Numbered from the stretch's first letter, positions 6,745-12,778 are shown. The stretch: DNA of 12,778 nt from an uncultured Clostridia bacterium (GCA_946623205.1 CAMOQV010000027.1:1-12778), one strand, 5' to 3'. The notes: generated from the sequence alone by a model not told the origin. Numbers and translations: made by a program.

Positions 6745-8217
6745 CGCTCTTTGAATAGCTTTATCAGAACTTATTGGTCTTATTACTTCATCTATTAAAT
6801 TTTCATCTTTTGGAGTAAACCCTACCTTATGAATTGATTTAATCCATTCTAGTACTCCATCGCCGTTTTCGTCTGTTGGTATATAATATTGTGAGTTTGT
6901 AATATATAACATATATTTTCCATTAGCAAATGGTATTGTAATCTGCCCTACACCCTTTCCATATGTTTTAGAGCCAATTATTTCTGTTTGGTTATAGTAC
7001 ATCAATGCCCCGATTAATGCTTCAGATGATGATGCAGTATGTCCATTACACAAAATCGTCAATTTGAAATCCTCTCCAATCTCGGCAGGAAGATTAATTG
7101 CATTAATTGTTGTTACTTCATCGTCAATAACGACATCTGCGCTTGAAATAGTGCTTAGATACTCTCCTTTCATTTTACCATTACCTGTGTTTCTAACATT
7201 GTATATTATTGGCTTTGATTCTTTATCTGCACCTTTTATTAAACAAGCGCCAATAAATGCTAAAATGCCTCCATCTCCACCGCCATTATTTCTTAAGTCT
7301 AATATTAAATGTTTATATCCGGCTTCTTTAAAAGCATTTGCGCACTTTGCAAAATCTGGGATTGCACTTCCTGTAAAGCCAGTGAATTTTATCATTGCGC
7401 TCTCACCTGTTGTATCTCCAATTTGTTCAGGAGTATATAAAGTTGCATATTCATTGATTACGTATTTCTTTTCAATAACGAACTTATATAGTCCCTCATC
7501 TAAATATTCGCCATCTCCATTAGACCTATAGAAATATAAATTGATAATATCAGTCGACTCAGCCATTATTTTATTTATCGTAGCAACAGGTAACCCGTCA
7601 ACTACAATCGGTTTAGCACCTGCATAGCCCACCGCGTATAATTTATCCCCTAATCCTAGATGAATTTTGCTTTCTTCGACATTAACTTGTGAATATTCTA
7701 CATATTCAAACGCAGAATCTGGAGATCTTGAATAATGAGGATTTGTACAATATGTTTTGGCAACAGTAACCTCTGCAGGAGAATTTTTTTCTATGTCAGC
7801 TACGATATGTTCATTATAGGCAGTTTGTCTAGTACTTAAACCTGCTTTTATACTTCCTGGTGTGGCATTATTTGGCACCATAAATGTGTAATCATCAACA
7901 GAATTAATCATTACTTGAGTAGCTATTAATTGGAATTCTTCAAATGAAATATCTTTATAATAATATTTTTTAACTAATTCATATGCTTGCTCTAATAGTG
8001 GCATATCGCTTTCAATTCCTCTTGATTTTGCAAAGAAAAATCCACCAACAAAACTTGCAGCAATAATCATCAAAACTAAAACAGTAGCAACTATTGATAC
8101 AATTGCTGTCTTTTTAGATACCATATTTTTAGGTGGTTCACTATTAGAATAATCAATAAAAATTTCTTTCTCTTCTTCTTTTTCGTCTTGAAAAACATCA
8201 ATATCTTTCTTTTCCAT
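6724..8217 (-). CDS. Membrane-anchored S41 family (C-terminal processing type) peptidase
   Basis: A 497-aa serine protease. A charged cytoplasmic N-tail of about 35 aa precedes one transmembrane helix at about 36-62, so the protease domain faces outward. A helical linker and a probable PDZ-like region (about 125-250, including LGLGDKLYAVG) precede the S41 core: substrate-cleft motif LILDLRNNGGG at 304-314, catalytic serine motif GHTASSSEA at 392-400 (likely Ser396) and catalytic Lys421 in GSKTYGKG. The S-K dyad is therefore complete. The region at 150-180 is a poorly conserved insert in the PDZ part. The start codon follows the stop of the degenerate ABC gene by one base, with GAGGG (plus 8224-8228) as ribosome site, so the two are co-translated. 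The cleavage target is unknown; CtpB-type relatives process envelope or sporulation proteins. Confidence 0.92.
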   Translation of the reverse strand: MEKKDIDVFQDEKEEEKEIFIDYSNSEPPKNMVSKKTAIVSIVATVLVLMIIAASFVGGFFFAKSRGIESDMPLLEQAYELVKKYYYKDISFEEFQLIATQVMINSVDDYTFMVPNNATPGSIKAGLSTRQTAYNEHIVADIEKNSPAEVTVAKTYCTNPHYSRSPDSAFEYVEYSQVNVEESKIHLGLGDKLYAVGYAGAKPIVVDGLPVATINKIMAESTDIINLYFYRSNGDGEYLDEGLYKFVIEKKYVINEYATLYTPEQIGDTTGESAMIKFTGFTGSAIPDFAKCANAFKEAGYKHLILDLRNNGGGDGGILAFIGACLIKGADKESKPIIYNVRNTGNGKMKGEYLSTISSADVVIDDEVTTINAINLPAEIGEDFKLTILCNGHTASSSEALIGALMYYNQTEIIGSKTYGKGVGQITIPFANGKYMLYITNSQYYIPTDENGDGVLEWIKSIHKVGFTPKDENLIDEVIRPISSDKAIQRALTLLNN

Positions 8218-8218
8218 A

Positions 8219-9073
8219 TCAATCCCTCGAAATCAAATATTCTGTTGATTTATCGAAATACATATTCAAAATAATCTTTTCGCCGTTAACAGCGAAGACT
8301 ACTTCTTTGCCATTATATATTTCGCTTATTGGAGATGGCACATCATATTTAATATTTAAATATTCAATATAATATTTATCTCCATCTTTCTTAAGTTCTA
8401 TATTTTCAAATTTATAATCTGTAAACAATTTTAATACATCAATAGTTTTTGGTCTTGATAGTATTTCTTCTTTTGATCCAAACCCTATTGCTTTTTGATA
8501 AGCCATACATAAAATCTTATTAAACGATTCAGCCTCTTTTACATCGTCCGTTGCATATATTACAAACTTATCCTTCATTAAACCTTTTAAAATCTCGAAA
8601 TATTCTTCTCTATTATCTACATCCTTTAAAGGGTTATCTAATAAATACAAATCTGCGTCTCTTACAAACGCGCGAGCTAGTATTACTAATCTTTGCTCAG
8701 ATATAGACAATTCTTTAACACTCTTATTCAAAATAGAATCAATCTTTAACACCTTTGCAATCTTCAATACTTTTTCATCAACGTTTGGCTCTTTTCTTAA
8801 AATTAATGGATATGCAATATTATATGAAACGCTCTTAGATTTCTTTAAAGATTTCAAATCAAATGTGAATACAATATTTATAGTGTTTAATTCAATTTTT
8901 CCATCATACTTTTCTAGGTTAGCGATACATCTTAATAGCGATGTTTTTCCTGAAAGCTTTTTCCCTAGTATAGCAATAGAGTCATTTGTTTCAAATGAAA
9001 CCATATCTACGCCCTTGTATCCGCCGAAATATTTTAAAGATAAATCTTGAACTTTTAAAACCAAATTTTCCAT
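8219..9073 (-). CDS. Degenerate ABC-ATPase-like protein (MalK/PotA-like fold, catalytic motifs lost)
   Basis: A 284-aa protein that aligns by eye with importer ATPases carrying a C-terminal OB/TOBE-like domain (about 210-284). Walker A is kept (GKKLSGKT, 37-44). Elsewhere the catalytic positions are changed: the Q-loop VFQ is VFT (Thr70), the signature LSGGQ is LSISE (122-126), Walker B LLDEP is LLDNP (Asn147 for the catalytic Glu), and the H-loop VTHD is ATDD (Asp176 for His). It should bind ATP but hydrolyse it poorly or not at all; this is inference from known ABC mechanism. The frame extends to 9127, but ABC-type homology begins at MENLVLKVQDLS, so 9073 is the likely start. No ribosome site precedes it and the promoter places the transcript start at the ATG. 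No permease or binding protein is adjacent; the partner is the S41 protease gene. Confidence 0.85.
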   Translation of the reverse strand: MENLVLKVQDLSLKYFGGYKGVDMVSFETNDSIAILGKKLSGKTSLLRCIANLEKYDGKIELNTINIVFTFDLKSLKKSKSVSYNIAYPLILRKEPNVDEKVLKIAKVLKIDSILNKSVKELSISEQRLVILARAFVRDADLYLLDNPLKDVDNREEYFEILKGLMKDKFVIYATDDVKEAESFNKILCMAYQKAIGFGSKEEILSRPKTIDVLKLFTDYKFENIELKKDGDKYYIEYLNIKYDVPSPISEIYNGKEVVFAVNGEKIILNMYFDKSTEYLISRD

Positions 9074-9080
9074 CCAAATA

Positions 9081-9109
9081 ATTATATGATATATTGATGT
9101 AAATTTCAA
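9081..9109 (-). promoter_or_regulatory. Sigma-A promoter of the degenerate ABC gene, giving a leaderless transcript
   Basis: Minus strand TTGAAA (plus 9104-9109), 17-nt spacer, exact TATAAT (plus 9081-9086). Only seven bases (TATTTGG) separate the -10 from the ATG at 9073, so transcription should start at or within a base of the start codon. Its -35 directly abuts the -35 of the divergent thiT promoter. Confidence 0.8.
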
Positions 9110-9138
9110 TTGACAACCCCCGTCCAATGCCTTATATT
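9110..9138 (+). promoter_or_regulatory. Sigma-A promoter of the TPP riboswitch and thiT
   Basis: TTGACA (9110-9115), 17-nt spacer, TATATT (9133-9138). The predicted start is about 9144-9146, exactly where the TPP aptamer P1 strand begins. Confidence 0.85.
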
Positions 9139-9143
9139 ATTGT

Positions 9144-9236
9144 GTGGCTAGGGGTGCCGAAAGGCTGAGATATACCCTTTGAACTTGTAACAAGGTAATA
9201 CTTGCGAAAGGAAGTTATCAATACTAACTAAATGTT
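9144..9236 (+). promoter_or_regulatory. TPP (THI-box) riboswitch
   Basis: A thiamine pyrophosphate aptamer. Conserved blocks are present in order: AGGGGTGCC (9150-9158), GAAA-capped hairpin GCC/GGC, CTGAGA (9165-9170, pyrimidine-sensing), ACCC and TTGAAC (9174-9184), a CTTG/CAAG stem (9184-9194), and GGTAATACTTGCGAAAGGAA (9195-9213, pyrophosphate side). The closing stem P1 is GUGGCU (9144-9149) with AGUUAU (9213-9218), six pairs but three are G-U. It sits upstream of a terminator and the thiamine transporter gene, so TPP is expected to switch the gene off. Confidence 0.95.
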
Positions 9237-9260
9237 CTCCTTAGCCAAAGGAGTTTTTTT
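9237..9260 (+). terminator. Riboswitch expression platform: terminator that also carries the thiT ribosome-binding site
   Basis: CTCCTT (9237-9242), loop AGCCA, AAGGAG (9248-9253) form a 6-bp stem followed by seven T residues (9254-9260) that touch the ATG at 9261. The 3' arm AAGGAG is also the only Shine-Dalgarno, 7 nt from the ATG. Folding this hairpin should both end transcription and hide the ribosome site. Confidence 0.88.
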
Positions 9261-10490
9261 ATGTTTAATTTATTATCTGCTTATGCAGTAGAGACTGCAG
9301 AGCCAATCGTAAAATGGACAACAATAGCTATTGTAGCAGCTCTATTTGTTGCTGGAATCGTATTGTTATTCACAAAAAAAGAATTGTTTACTAAACTATT
9401 CAAGCCAGCCCTATTATGCTTAGTATTATACGCAGCCGTAGTAGGAATTCTAATGTTATCTTTAGAAATTGCAAAGCATTATGATCCACAATACCTTGAA
9501 GATAACTGGGTTAATAAAGATATCGTAAACTATGTATTTATTCCTGGATTAGTAACAGTAATAACTATATTAGTCGCAGCCGTATCTTTATTTATAATTT
9601 CTAAAAAGAAGCCTGAAATCTTAAAGACATCTAATCTTGTTGGTGGTTTAGTAATTGCTGCATCTATAATTGCAACAATAGTTACAACAGCTATCTTCTA
9701 TTCAAGAAACATCAATGGAGATGGTTATTATACAGGTGAGTATGGACAATTAAATAATGCAAACTTGTACATATCTGCAGCTGCTTTAGTTGTCGGTCTA
9801 TTTGCAATTGCATATTTCTCAGATAGAAAAAGTAGCTTAAAGTTTGATTCTAGATCAATTGCTTTTGCAGGTATTACAATTGCCCTTTCTTTTGCTCTAT
9901 CTTACATTAGATTATTCAAATTACCACAAGGTGGTTCAGTAACATTTGCATCTTTAGTTCCAATTATGTTATTTGCATACATCTATGGCTCAAAGAAAGG
10001 AATTATTGTTGGATTCTTCTATGGCCTTTTACAAGCTATTCAAGATCCATTTATTATTCACCCAGCTCAATTCTTATTAGACTACCCAATCGCATTTGCA
10101 TTTATCGGACTTGCAGGATGTTTAAAGAATGTAACTTTGTTACCAAAATTCCCACAAGTTAAATTCGTTCTAAGTGCCCTAATCGCTTCTATAGGTAGAT
10201 TTATCGCTCACGTATTATCTGGTGTGTTCGCATTTGGTGCTTACGCAAAAGATTCAGGTGTTGAAAACTTATTTGCATATTCAACAGCATACAATTCATT
10301 TGTATTTGTAGATATCGCAATTGCTTTAGTTGTTGGAGTTCTTCTTCTATCTTCTAAGAGCTTTGCTAGAGAGCTTACAAGATTCACAAAAGAAAAAGCT
10401 GAAATTGCGTCAAACGGACTATATGGGGAACCAGTTAACGAAACAGAAGCTAAAACTTCAACTACAACAAACGAAACAACAAACGCATAA
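9261..10490 (+). CDS. thiT: ThiT-like ECF thiamine transporter S component with an extra N-terminal membrane domain
   Basis: Thiamine-binding membrane subunit of an energy-coupling-factor importer. The C-terminal half (about 197-370) is a full ThiT: a first helix SIAFAGITIALSFALSYIRLF, then LPQGGSV (221-227), YGLLQAIQDPFIIHPAQFLLDYP (254-276) and GRFIAHVLSG (312-321), the segments that line the thiamine pocket. ThiT proteins are normally about 180-220 aa; this one is 409 aa. Residues 1-190 add about five hydrophobic segments (near 18-37, 47-69, 92-114, 124-146, 168-186). A polar Thr/Asn/Glu-rich tail follows from about 385. The start is set by AAGGAG. It is under the TPP riboswitch and converges on thiamine pyrophosphokinase. 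No EcfA/EcfT gene is in the window, so it probably uses a shared energising module encoded elsewhere. Confidence 0.93.
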   Translation: MFNLLSAYAVETAEPIVKWTTIAIVAALFVAGIVLLFTKKELFTKLFKPALLCLVLYAAVVGILMLSLEIAKHYDPQYLEDNWVNKDIVNYVFIPGLVTVITILVAAVSLFIISKKKPEILKTSNLVGGLVIAASIIATIVTTAIFYSRNINGDGYYTGEYGQLNNANLYISAAALVVGLFAIAYFSDRKSSLKFDSRSIAFAGITIALSFALSYIRLFKLPQGGSVTFASLVPIMLFAYIYGSKKGIIVGFFYGLLQAIQDPFIIHPAQFLLDYPIAFAFIGLAGCLKNVTLLPKFPQVKFVLSALIASIGRFIAHVLSGVFAFGAYAKDSGVENLFAYSTAYNSFVFVDIAIALVVGVLLLSSKSFARELTRFTKEKAEIASNGLYGEPVNETEAKTSTTTNETTNA

Positions 10491-10499
10491 AACCTATAA

Positions 10500-10533
10500 G
10501 GAATAGAACTAAACTAACTAACTTAACTATTCC
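10500..10533. repeat. Inverted repeat after thiT
   Basis: GGAATAG (10500-10506) and CTATTCC (10527-10533) form a 7-bp stem around a 20-nt loop containing repeated CTAA units. There is no U-tract on either side. It may help define the 3' ends of the convergent transcripts. Confidence 0.4.
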
Positions 10534-10545
10534 GATAATTACATA

Positions 10546-10576
10546 ATATGCAGTTCTAAATGGGCTGCATATTTTT
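10546..10576 (+). terminator. Intrinsic terminator of thiT
   Basis: ATATGCAG (10546-10553), an 11-nt loop, CTGCATAT (10565-10572), then TTTTT (10572-10576). The T-run lies on the plus-strand side, so it ends thiT; it overlaps the stop codon of the convergent thiN gene at 10575. Confidence 0.8.
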
Positions 10577-11171
10577 AATATATAAAGATAAATGCTGATC
10601 CTTTTAAAATTTTAAACGAAACCTTATCATCCAAAGCAATATTCGAAATACTTCTTCCTAAATCGTACTTTGTGATATTTAAATTCTCTATTTTATACTT
10701 TGTATTAACACCATCGGTTATTGTTAATTCGTCACCAAAGGCAATTATAGAGAACGTAGCGCCTCTTTTTATATCAAACGAAACTTCGCCCGCCTCTTTA
10801 TATAAAATCGTTAGATTAGGCTGTTTTGCGCTCGCTTTAATTCCATATGAGAAAGCTTTAGCAAGTAAAGATAGATTACAAAGTTCATGATCTAACCTAC
10901 CACCCATTACGCCATAGATTACAACTTCATCAATATTGTGCTCTTTTGCGTATTCAATGGCCGCTTGTCCATCTGTATCATCCTTCTCTATTTGAAGCTT
11001 TATTACATCTAAATTTTTAGGTTGAATAGAAGAATCAAAATCACCAATAACAATATTTGGCTTTTTACCTTGAGCTAATACATCTTCATAGCCAGCATCT
11101 GTAGCTATGATATAGTCTTCTTCAATATTTGCAATGTTGCCCTTAGAATTTAATACTATTGCTGCTCGCAT
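10575..11171 (-). CDS. thiN: Thiamine pyrophosphokinase
   Basis: Transfers pyrophosphate from ATP to thiamine to give TPP, the cytoplasmic trapping step after uptake. At 198 aa it has the usual length. The N-terminal catalytic domain shows ATDAGYEDVL (23-32), VIGDFDS (41-47), KDDTDGQ (63-69, the metal/ATP-binding acidic cluster) and GGRLDHELCN (90-99). The C-terminal beta-rich thiamine-binding domain includes FSIIAFGDELTITDG and a Gly/Ser-rich stretch near GRSISN. The start codon lies 16 bp inside the end of the EamA-type gene in another frame, with GAGG about 7 nt upstream, so expression is coupled to that gene. It converges with thiT, and together they form a salvage route. No TPP riboswitch is visible on this strand within the window. 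Confidence 0.94.
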   Translation of the reverse strand: MRAAIVLNSKGNIANIEEDYIIATDAGYEDVLAQGKKPNIVIGDFDSSIQPKNLDVIKLQIEKDDTDGQAAIEYAKEHNIDEVVIYGVMGGRLDHELCNLSLLAKAFSYGIKASAKQPNLTILYKEAGEVSFDIKRGATFSIIAFGDELTITDGVNTKYKIENLNITKYDLGRSISNIALDDKVSFKILKGSAFIFIY

Positions 11172-12127
11172 TTTGTTTCCTCTACTTTTTCTTCTTCAAC
11201 CTTTTTAGGTTTAAATATTTTAGTTATCCATTCATTTGGTAGTTGTGCAATTATTATAGCAATAAACATTAATACGCAACCAAATGCTTGGTAAATTGAC
11301 AAACTTTCATGCAATATAATCCAACCAGATAAAACAGACACTGTTGACTCTAAAGATAATATCAAAGCTGCTATAGTTGAATTGAAATTCTTTTGTCCTA
11401 CAATTTGAAGCGTATACGCTACACCGCATGAGCCAATACCTGCGTACAAAATCTCTGTTGAACAATTAAGTATTGCATCCATTTTTGGAGTTTCAGTAAA
11501 AGCCATTAATATCAAAGATATTACACCAGCAACAGCAAATTGTATACAAGACATCAAAACGCCATCTGCTTTTGGCGCAAAATAATCAATAGTCAAAATG
11601 TGCGCACTAAATACAAATGAGCATAATACAACCAACAATTCACTAATGCCAAATGTGAATGTTTCTCCAACCATACACAATAAGAACATTCCACCTACAG
11701 CAAGCGGAACAGCTACTGCCAAAAGCCAAGATGTTTTCTTTCTCATAAAAAGTCCAATGATTGGGACTTCAACAATGTACATAGCCGTAATAAAGCCTGT
11801 TTTGCCCGCTGACATACCTTTTATTCCAAATTGTTGCAAATTCGAAGCAAGGCACAAAATAAGTCCGCAGATGATGCCTCCTATAATTGTGTATTTGTTA
11901 TATTCTTTTCTCTTTTGAGGCTCCCAGTTTTTAACTCCGTCTTTATGGCGCAAAAATAGAACAACAGGGATAAGGACTAAGGATCCAATCATTAGCCTTA
12001 TTCCGTTAAATGTAAATCCGCCAAGCTCTGTTTGCATGGCGGATCTTTGAGATACAAATGATATTCCCCAGACCACTGCAGCTATAAATAAATATAGCGA
12101 GTGTCTAAGTTGATATTTTTTATCCAT
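11156..12127 (-). CDS. EamA/DMT-superfamily transporter
   Basis: A 323-aa inner-membrane protein with ten predicted hydrophobic helices in two homologous halves, typical of EamA (RhaT-like) drug/metabolite transporters. Features seen: the first helix AAVVWGISFVSQRSAM, GFTFNGIRLMIGSLVLIP early in half one, and GVAYTLQIVGQKN, ALILSLESTVSVLSGWIILHE and AFGCVLMFIAIIIAQL in half two, all characteristic. The C-terminal tail (about 305-323) is Lys/Glu-rich and cytoplasmic. It overlaps thiN by 16 bp, so they share an mRNA. The substrate is unknown; a link to thiamine or its precursors is only a context-based guess. The ATG is the first in frame, and the AAAAGGAG ribosome site lies 18 nt upstream with a small hairpin between. 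Confidence 0.9.
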   Translation of the reverse strand: MDKKYQLRHSLYLFIAAVVWGISFVSQRSAMQTELGGFTFNGIRLMIGSLVLIPVVLFLRHKDGVKNWEPQKRKEYNKYTIIGGIICGLILCLASNLQQFGIKGMSAGKTGFITAMYIVEVPIIGLFMRKKTSWLLAVAVPLAVGGMFLLCMVGETFTFGISELLVVLCSFVFSAHILTIDYFAPKADGVLMSCIQFAVAGVISLILMAFTETPKMDAILNCSTEILYAGIGSCGVAYTLQIVGQKNFNSTIAALILSLESTVSVLSGWIILHESLSIYQAFGCVLMFIAIIIAQLPNEWITKIFKPKKVEEEKVEETKCEQQ

Positions 12128-12133
12128 TAATTT

Positions 12134-12153
12134 GCGTTTAAAACGCTCCTTTT
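12134..12153 (-). promoter_or_regulatory. Distant ribosome-binding site with intervening hairpin before the EamA gene
   Basis: AAAAGGAG (plus 12146-12153) is 18 nt from the ATG at 12127, too far for normal use. The bases between include the near-perfect inverted repeat GCGTTTTAAACGC (12146-12134), which as a hairpin would shorten the effective spacing to about 6 nt but would also borrow the last G of the ribosome site. Confidence 0.4.
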
Positions 12154-12158
12154 AAAGA

Positions 12159-12778
12159 TTAATCTCCTATTGGTTCTAGAGTTCTAGTAATTCGCAAAAT
12201 GCATCCATTAGTAAATTCTAATTCAACCTTATCATTTTCGTCAAATACTAATGTCTTACCTGTTCCATCTTCGTCACCATTTAAATCAATACCTGGAACT
12301 TCTAGATATATAGAAGGATCTGTATATTTCACAAGCAATAAGCTATATGTATTATACTCTACTTCGAACTCTAAGTTTTCTGCAGTCTCATCTGAAGTTG
12401 CACTTGGTTTCAATATAATTGATGTTCTTGTAAGTGTTAATGTATATTCCTTTTCACTATTCATATTTGTTTTAGTGATTATTTTTACTTCCTTTGGAGT
12501 GCCAATTTCTAAGCTAATTGTATTATTATCAATAACATTGTCACCAACTTTAATCGTAATGTTAGATTCTGAAGTTGCTGAAACATATACTGTGCTATAG
12601 ATAAATGGAACATTTATAACATAACTTGTTTGAGCTGGGTCAAAAGAAGTTAGTAATCCTAAAGAATCCCCGTTTTCAGCAGTCAATAAATCTAGTGTGT
12701 CTAGATTTGGAGATGTTTCTACTTCATAAATATCTGCTGGAGCTGCTCCTGTATAGATAGCAGTAACTGTGCCATTTC
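12159..12778 (-). CDS. Cadherin-like beta-sandwich repeat protein, C-terminal part (5' end outside the window)
   Basis: The frame is open to the right edge (about 205 aa visible), so the true start lies outside; an internal TTG at 12686 is not a convincing start. Residues from LDTLDLL through YTLTLTR (about 30-120 of the visible part) follow the cadherin-like beta-sandwich pattern: a leading Leu-rich strand, SFDPAQTSYVINVP, alternating Val/Ile strands, and a closing EYTLTLTR. Such repeats occur in large secreted or surface proteins of Bacillota. The last 85 residues hold a second beta-rich unit with an acidic GIDLNGDEDGTGK loop and end at LEPIGD, with no LPxTG, membrane helix or other anchor at this end. 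The stop is 31 bp before the EamA gene with no terminator, so read-through into that gene is likely. Confidence 0.75.
   Translation of the reverse strand, partial: NGTVTAIYTGAAPADIYEVETSPNLDTLDLLTAENGDSLGLLTSFDPAQTSYVINVPFIYSTVYVSATSESNITIKVGDNVIDNNTISLEIGTPKEVKIITKTNMNSEKEYTLTLTRTSIILKPSATSDETAENLEFEVEYNTYSLLLVKYTDPSIYLEVPGIDLNGDEDGTGKTLVFDENDKVELEFTNGCILRITRTLEPIGD

Noticed and set aside
8219..9073. Pseudogene status for the degenerate ABC gene.
   Set aside because: The frame is uninterrupted for 284 codons, it has a consensus promoter and tight coupling to the next gene, and Walker A is retained. Specific loss of motifs is better explained by changed function, though recent decay by substitution cannot be fully excluded.
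9074..9127. Longer N-terminus for the degenerate ABC protein, starting at 9127.
   Set aside because: The extra residues are not ABC-like, and that start would lie upstream of the -35 box of the gene's own promoter and inside the divergent promoter.
8219..9260. The degenerate ABC protein as the energising EcfA subunit for ThiT.
   Set aside because: ECF ATPases need competent catalytic motifs and an EcfT partner; this protein lacks the former and no EcfT is nearby. The shared promoter region alone does not support it.
1..12778. CRISPR arrays, tRNA or rRNA genes, insertion sequences, attachment sites.
   Set aside because: I saw no regularly spaced repeats, cloverleaf-like sequence with conserved arms, transposase motifs or paired terminal repeats.

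Overview
The window is AT-rich (roughly one third G+C by eye), with dense, mostly co-oriented genes, strong Shine-Dalgarno sites and consensus sigma-A promoters. Together with a ThiT-type thiamine transporter, a ThiN-type thiamine pyrophosphokinase, AsnA, a clostridial-type NAD glutamate dehydrogenase and a TM1266-family protein tied to [FeFe]-hydrogenase biology, this points to a low-G+C, probably anaerobic Bacillota (Clostridia). The genus cannot be told from the sequence. Thirteen of fourteen genes are on the minus strand; only the thiamine transporter is on plus.

Layout from left to right: (1) 133-3049, nitrogen and housekeeping genes: NAD-type glutamate dehydrogenase, a SprT-like zinc metalloprotease, and ammonia-dependent asparagine synthetase AsnA with a clear promoter and terminator. 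(2) 3130-6568, a tightly overlapping operon read right to left: a TM1266-family regulator, a lipoprotein-type substrate-binding protein, an SsuC-like permease and an intact ABC ATPase, probably followed by a membrane-anchored protein of unknown function. It starts from a near-perfect promoter inside the end of the preceding gene, followed by a leader of about 140 nt with mutually exclusive antiterminator and terminator hairpins. I cannot match this leader to any riboswitch class I know. (3) 6724-9073, a coupled pair: an ABC-ATPase-like protein that has lost nearly every catalytic motif except Walker A, then a membrane-anchored S41 (C-terminal-processing type) protease. The promoter places the transcript start at, or within a base of, the ATG, so the ATPase-like message looks leaderless. 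(4) 9110-10490, a divergent promoter whose -35 box abuts that of the degenerate ABC gene, a TPP riboswitch, and a ThiT-like protein with an extra five-helix N-terminal half. (5) 10575-12127, thiamine pyrophosphokinase overlapping an EamA/DMT-family transporter. (6) 12159 to the right edge, the C-terminal part of a protein with a cadherin-like beta-sandwich repeat, truncated by the window.

Taken together, ThiT imports thiamine under TPP feedback and ThiN converts it to TPP, so the right half is a thiamine salvage locus. No thiamine biosynthesis gene and no ECF energising module (EcfA/A'/T) is visible. The most unusual items are the unassigned attenuator leader over the TM1266-ABC transporter operon and the catalytically degenerate ABC protein. 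The latter is leaderless, coupled to a membrane protease, and shares a face-to-face promoter with the thiamine transporter.
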